Part shown: positions 61,665 to 64,000 of the stretch, in pieces
How positions within the stretch are numbered: position 1 is the first letter of the stretch
Layout of the letters: every line of letters begins with the position of its first letter
NCBI GenBank assembly: GCA_035552155.1
Contig: DASZLX010000028.1
Coordinates: 62,001-126,000 of the forward strand
DNA: 64,000 nucleotides
Direction of reading: 5' to 3'
Source: DASXHY01 sp035552155
Lineage (GTDB): Bacteria > Verrucomicrobiota > Verrucomicrobiia > Limisphaerales > DASXHY01
Notes under the pieces: generated by a model
What the model saw: only the letters and a program-made list of their open reading frames with translations
Database searches by the model: none
Told to the model about the DNA's origin: nothing
Translations under genes and position numbers: made by a program

Positions 61665-62153
61665 ATGACATTACCATTGACCCCTTTACGCCGTGGGCGC
61701 AAACCCAAACTTGGTGGGGACGTTGACAAATTCAAAGAGACTCCCGGCTTGACCGCAAAGCCAAAACGGAAAATGAGTGCGGCCGGACGTGCAAAAATTG
61801 CGGCTGCGGCTCGTGCAAGATGGGCCAAGGCAGCGGGAAAGACTTCTCTGTATTCCCTCAAGCCTAAACGAACAATCCCCAAGGTTGAGTTGCCTTGGGG
61901 ATTTTATTTGTACCCTTCTGAAATTTATCTCGGCATGGGCGGGGCGTTTGTCTTCTTGAACATCGGGCCGAACTTGTGCTTCTTTACGTCACTTTCCATT
62001 ACTGGTTCCACATCAACCTGTGGAGGATCACGCCAGATTTTTCTACTGGTGAAATGCAGACCCACAATCGTCTTTTTTTCCATGTTGATTTCAATGGTGA
62101 CAATATCATTGTTCGTCTGCATTGCCCTCGATGTGACTTCGGCTTCTGCGTAG
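61665..62153 (+). CDS. Doubtful small basic ORF with SAAGRAKIAAAARARW motif
   Basis: The start of this frame (from ATG 61665) encodes Arg/Lys-rich sequence with MSAAGRAKIAAAARARWAKA, a motif that I associate with small basic, histone-like or DNA-binding proteins in this phylum. From about 61870 the frame runs through a terminator-like hairpin (61875-61903) and on into the antisense of the gene at 61925-62614. The true product therefore probably ends early, or the gene is a fragment or frameshifted copy; a stop in another frame lies near 61864. A TTG at 61647 is an alternative start. Treat only the first 70 residues as possible coding sequence. Confidence 0.35.
   Translation: MTLPLTPLRRGRKPKLGGDVDKFKETPGLTAKPKRKMSAAGRAKIAAAARARWAKAAGKTSLYSLKPKRTIPKVELPWGFYLYPSEIYLGMGGAFVFLNIGPNLCFFTSLSITGSTSTCGGSRQIFLLVKCRPTIVFFSMLISMVTISLFVCIALDVTSASA
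61875..61909 (+). terminator. Hairpin with T-rich tail between convergent genes
   Basis: AATCCCCAAGG (61875?-61884, first base by my count) pairs perfectly with CCTTGGGGATT (61893-61903) around an 8-base loop, and TTTATTT follows. It separates the small basic ORF on the plus strand from the end of the minus-strand gene at 61925 and can stop transcription from the left. Confidence 0.75.
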
Positions 62154-62614
62154 CGTTCCCATTGGATTTTACAATAAGGGATGTGCTTTCCGTCCTTTAA
62201 GTCTTGGGGACCGTAAAATGAACGGGGTGAAACGTCACAAGCCAAAACCTTCGGGTCATATCCAAGTTTTTGCAAGGCATCCCGTCCCAATGCAATTGCT
62301 TGATTGGTAGTCATATTATCCTTACCAATGTACTTGTTGATGTTGGCTGCGGGATCGTCATCGTAAAATACATTGTCGGCTGAACGAAAATTATCCACCG
62401 TGCCATTTTCAAACGCAAAGAGACAATTAGAAAAGAATATGCCTCCTCCAATGTAATCCTTGTATGGGTTTGGCCGAAACTCCTTAACCATTTGAGCGGT
62501 TATTGGTTGTGGCAATGGCAAATCCAATTTCTTTGCGAAATCAGAAACGTGGGGAAGGACCGCAACAAGTACCGCATTACTGTATGCGGCTGTCATGTGA
62601 ATTAGTTCCATCAT
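61925..62614 (-). CDS. Hypothetical protein, 229 residues
   Basis: The product begins MMELIHMTAAYSNAVLVAVL, continues with PHVSDFAKKLDLPLPQPITA, and ends in a basic, Pro-rich tail. The first 20 residues are mildly hydrophobic but have no clear signal cleavage site. The central part (DNMTTNQAIALGRDALQKLG) looks like a PepSY-type or small alpha/beta unit, though I cannot name the family. It starts 7 bases after the stop codon of the large secreted-type gene at 62622-64000, so both are one transcript. GC content is visibly lower here than in the first 58 kb, as in the partner gene, which may indicate transfer. Confidence 0.72.
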   Translation of the reverse strand: MMELIHMTAAYSNAVLVAVLPHVSDFAKKLDLPLPQPITAQMVKEFRPNPYKDYIGGGIFFSNCLFAFENGTVDNFRSADNVFYDDDPAANINKYIGKDNMTTNQAIALGRDALQKLGYDPKVLACDVSPRSFYGPQDLKDGKHIPYCKIQWERYAEAEVTSRAMQTNNDIVTIEINMEKKTIVGLHFTSRKIWRDPPQVDVEPVMESDVKKHKFGPMFKKTNAPPMPR

Positions 62615-62621
62615 AACCTAT

Positions 62622-64000
62622 TCAATTATTGAAAGCCGTGAAACTCAAATCCCAATATCCATATACTTTCAATTCGCTTGTATTTATGAAGGCGTGTACG
62701 TCTGGATAATTCGCGGCATTGATAACGGCATCATGGATGCCCCGTCCATCAACTACCATTTCCTTTTGCACATCGTTGATGTAATTTATGTGGTCATAGT
62801 TGACGGCTGCTCCAGATAAAAAGTTGATAAACTTTACGGCACTCCATCCAACAAAAGCGGATGGACGCATGGAGGCATTGATATAATCAATCTGTTGCAC
62901 GTTTTCGTCATGCCTTATTCCGAAACTTGCACACAATGAACCTGCCGCTGTGCTGCATCCGTCTATGAATACGAAACGGAAAGCGTGGCGGTTTGTTTGT
63001 CCTGCTGGAATTGTGTGGAGTATATTACCGATTTCAGAAGCCCGAATAGAATGATTTGTAGTGCTTTGGTCATGGCCAATCCCATTAGGGCCCCCATGTC
63101 CCATATAAACAAAATTTCTTGAAATGCTATTATACAAATACGTACGCAACGTATGCCAGTCGGGGCCAGAGTCCACCGTGAGACTCTCTAAATGGATTGC
63201 AAAAGGCTCGCCACCAGCGGGTGTTGGGCCGACTGGAAAACTTGAACCTATCGCACCGCTCAAAAACTGACCGTATTCTCCGTAAAGAAGATCACTGTCA
63301 ATGGTGCTATCCCAAGCATGTTGGCAAGCCATAACAAATCCCCCGTTGCCCGGCCAAGGGTCTACTTGCTTGTAAGTTTTTGGAGTCGGCGGATCAATGT
63401 AAGGAGTTGAAATTTCAAATTGAAACCAAGGCTCGTTTGTATAAACGATGCTGTCAGGCGGTGGCCCAATCAAATCCCAATAGCCGTAAATGTTTCCATC
63501 GTCGCTATGTCCGGAAATTGTTCCGATGTACCCAGCATTTGCCCCGAAAATATCAATGTCATAATCAACGTTTGTGTGAGCCGATACTGCGGAAATCAAA
63601 AGTGTGTCTCCCAATTCACCAAATGTATCAAACCAGCCCGGGAAAGAAATTTCGTTTGAAACTGTTACCGTAATTGGAGGGCAATCATATTCATAGTTAC
63701 CGCCTCCCTCATCATTAGTGTCTAAAGGAATATCCCATGAGGCAATAGCGGCGATTTGATGAACGCCGTTTGTCATTCTGGTTGTGTCCAATGTCATAAT
63801 CGGTACTGGCAATTCAAACGGGGCAGAGTGGATTGAATTGCCGATGGGGGAGTCATTTTCTGTAAGTGTCACGTTTGCCAATTGCCCGTCTTGCGCCCCT
63901 CCAATTTCAACAGGGATTTGAACAACACCCGAAAGGACTTGTCCGTTTGTGATACCCATAAGGTGCGGCCCCACTCGTACGACTCTGTAAAATCCAACAT
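62622..64000 (-). CDS. Large secreted-type protein, 5' end outside window; possible clan CD peptidase-like C-terminus
   Basis: The frame is open to the window edge, so at least 459 residues of a longer protein are seen. The visible start, GFYRVVRVGPHLMGITNGQV, is followed by an Ig-like beta domain (IPVEIGGAQDGQLANVTLTE to PITVTVSNE), a segment typical of repeats in surface proteins. Toward the C-terminus, FVYMGHGGPNGIGH and FVFIDGCSTAAGSLCASFG place His-Gly and Asp-Gly-Cys after hydrophobic strands, as in the His/Cys dyad of clan CD peptidases (caspase, gingipain). That assignment is tentative. The DNA is clearly less GC-rich than the left of the window. The gene is followed by the 229-residue hypothetical gene in the same transcript. 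Confidence 0.75.
   Translation of the reverse strand, partial: VGFYRVVRVGPHLMGITNGQVLSGVVQIPVEIGGAQDGQLANVTLTENDSPIGNSIHSAPFELPVPIMTLDTTRMTNGVHQIAAIASWDIPLDTNDEGGGNYEYDCPPITVTVSNEISFPGWFDTFGELGDTLLISAVSAHTNVDYDIDIFGANAGYIGTISGHSDDGNIYGYWDLIGPPPDSIVYTNEPWFQFEISTPYIDPPTPKTYKQVDPWPGNGGFVMACQHAWDSTIDSDLLYGEYGQFLSGAIGSSFPVGPTPAGGEPFAIHLESLTVDSGPDWHTLRTYLYNSISRNFVYMGHGGPNGIGHDQSTTNHSIRASEIGNILHTIPAGQTNRHAFRFVFIDGCSTAAGSLCASFGIRHDENVQQIDYINASMRPSAFVGWSAVKFINFLSGAAVNYDHINYINDVQKEMVVDGRGIHDAVINAANYPDVHAFINTSELKVYGYWDLSFTAFNN

Overview
The window looks like a chromosomal segment of a GC-rich Gram-negative bacterium of the Verrucomicrobiota, most likely near Pedosphaera/Limisphaerales. The pointers are a secreted protein ending in a VPDSG-CTERM-like sorting tail (59221-59907), a zinc-ribbon small protein of a style common in that phylum (8051-8530), many short palindromic intergenic repeats of the GGAGCGCCGACTTGCAG / AAGCCGATTATAAATCGG type, and best-guess family memberships. 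This is inference from gene style; no 16S rRNA or tRNA gene was recognised.

Layout. 1-12.3 kb holds mostly housekeeping and single genes: RNase R, a guanine-deaminase-like enzyme, a P1B-4 metal-exporting ATPase, GTP-dependent PEP carboxykinase, an FAD/Rieske oxidoreductase, a BaiN-type flavoprotein and an AIM24 protein. 12.7-21.7 kb is a tight four-gene operon for lipid breakdown: cNMP-domain patatin lipase, PaaK-like adenylating ligase, thiolase, and a 1399-residue fusion of the FadB/FadJ alpha subunit with an acyl-CoA dehydrogenase. 21.8-34.5 kb is a metabolic island that can be read as one route. An NCS1 permease imports pyrimidine. A plant-PYD1-like dihydropyrimidine dehydrogenase, dihydropyrimidinase and an M20 beta-ureidopropionase open the ring. 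A class III aminotransferase and methylmalonate-semialdehyde dehydrogenase convert the beta-amino acid to propionyl-CoA or acetyl-CoA. PrpC, PrpD and PrpB then burn propionyl-CoA through the methylcitrate cycle.

34.7-36.2 kb is a small integron-type cassette array: three small ORFs, each followed by an attC-like site, with no integrase in the window. 36.4-49.7 kb returns to core genes: RimO with in-frame repeat insertions, PgsA, PgpA, a RodZ-like HTH protein, an FtsH-family protease preceded by an overlapping 47-codon secreted peptide, a DUF1328 protein, FtsK, a PadR/membrane-protein pair, a BrkB-family membrane protein and alanine dehydrogenase. 49.7-58.5 kb is a three-gene signalling operon led by a 2140-residue soluble hybrid histidine kinase. 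That kinase contains ten exact 92-residue HAMP-type repeats plus an eleventh partial unit, and resembles fungal group III (Nik1/Os-1) kinases. 59-64 kb contains the CTERM-sorted protein with a clear terminator, a ComM/YifB ATPase, a doubtful small basic ORF, and two co-directional genes of unknown function. The second of these runs off the window edge and carries His and Cys motifs reminiscent of clan CD peptidases.

The strongest candidates for new biology are the joined pyrimidine-to-methylcitrate locus with its PYD1-like enzyme, the poly-HAMP kinase, the FadB-acyl-CoA dehydrogenase fusion, the cassette array, and dispersed repeats that have entered coding sequences.
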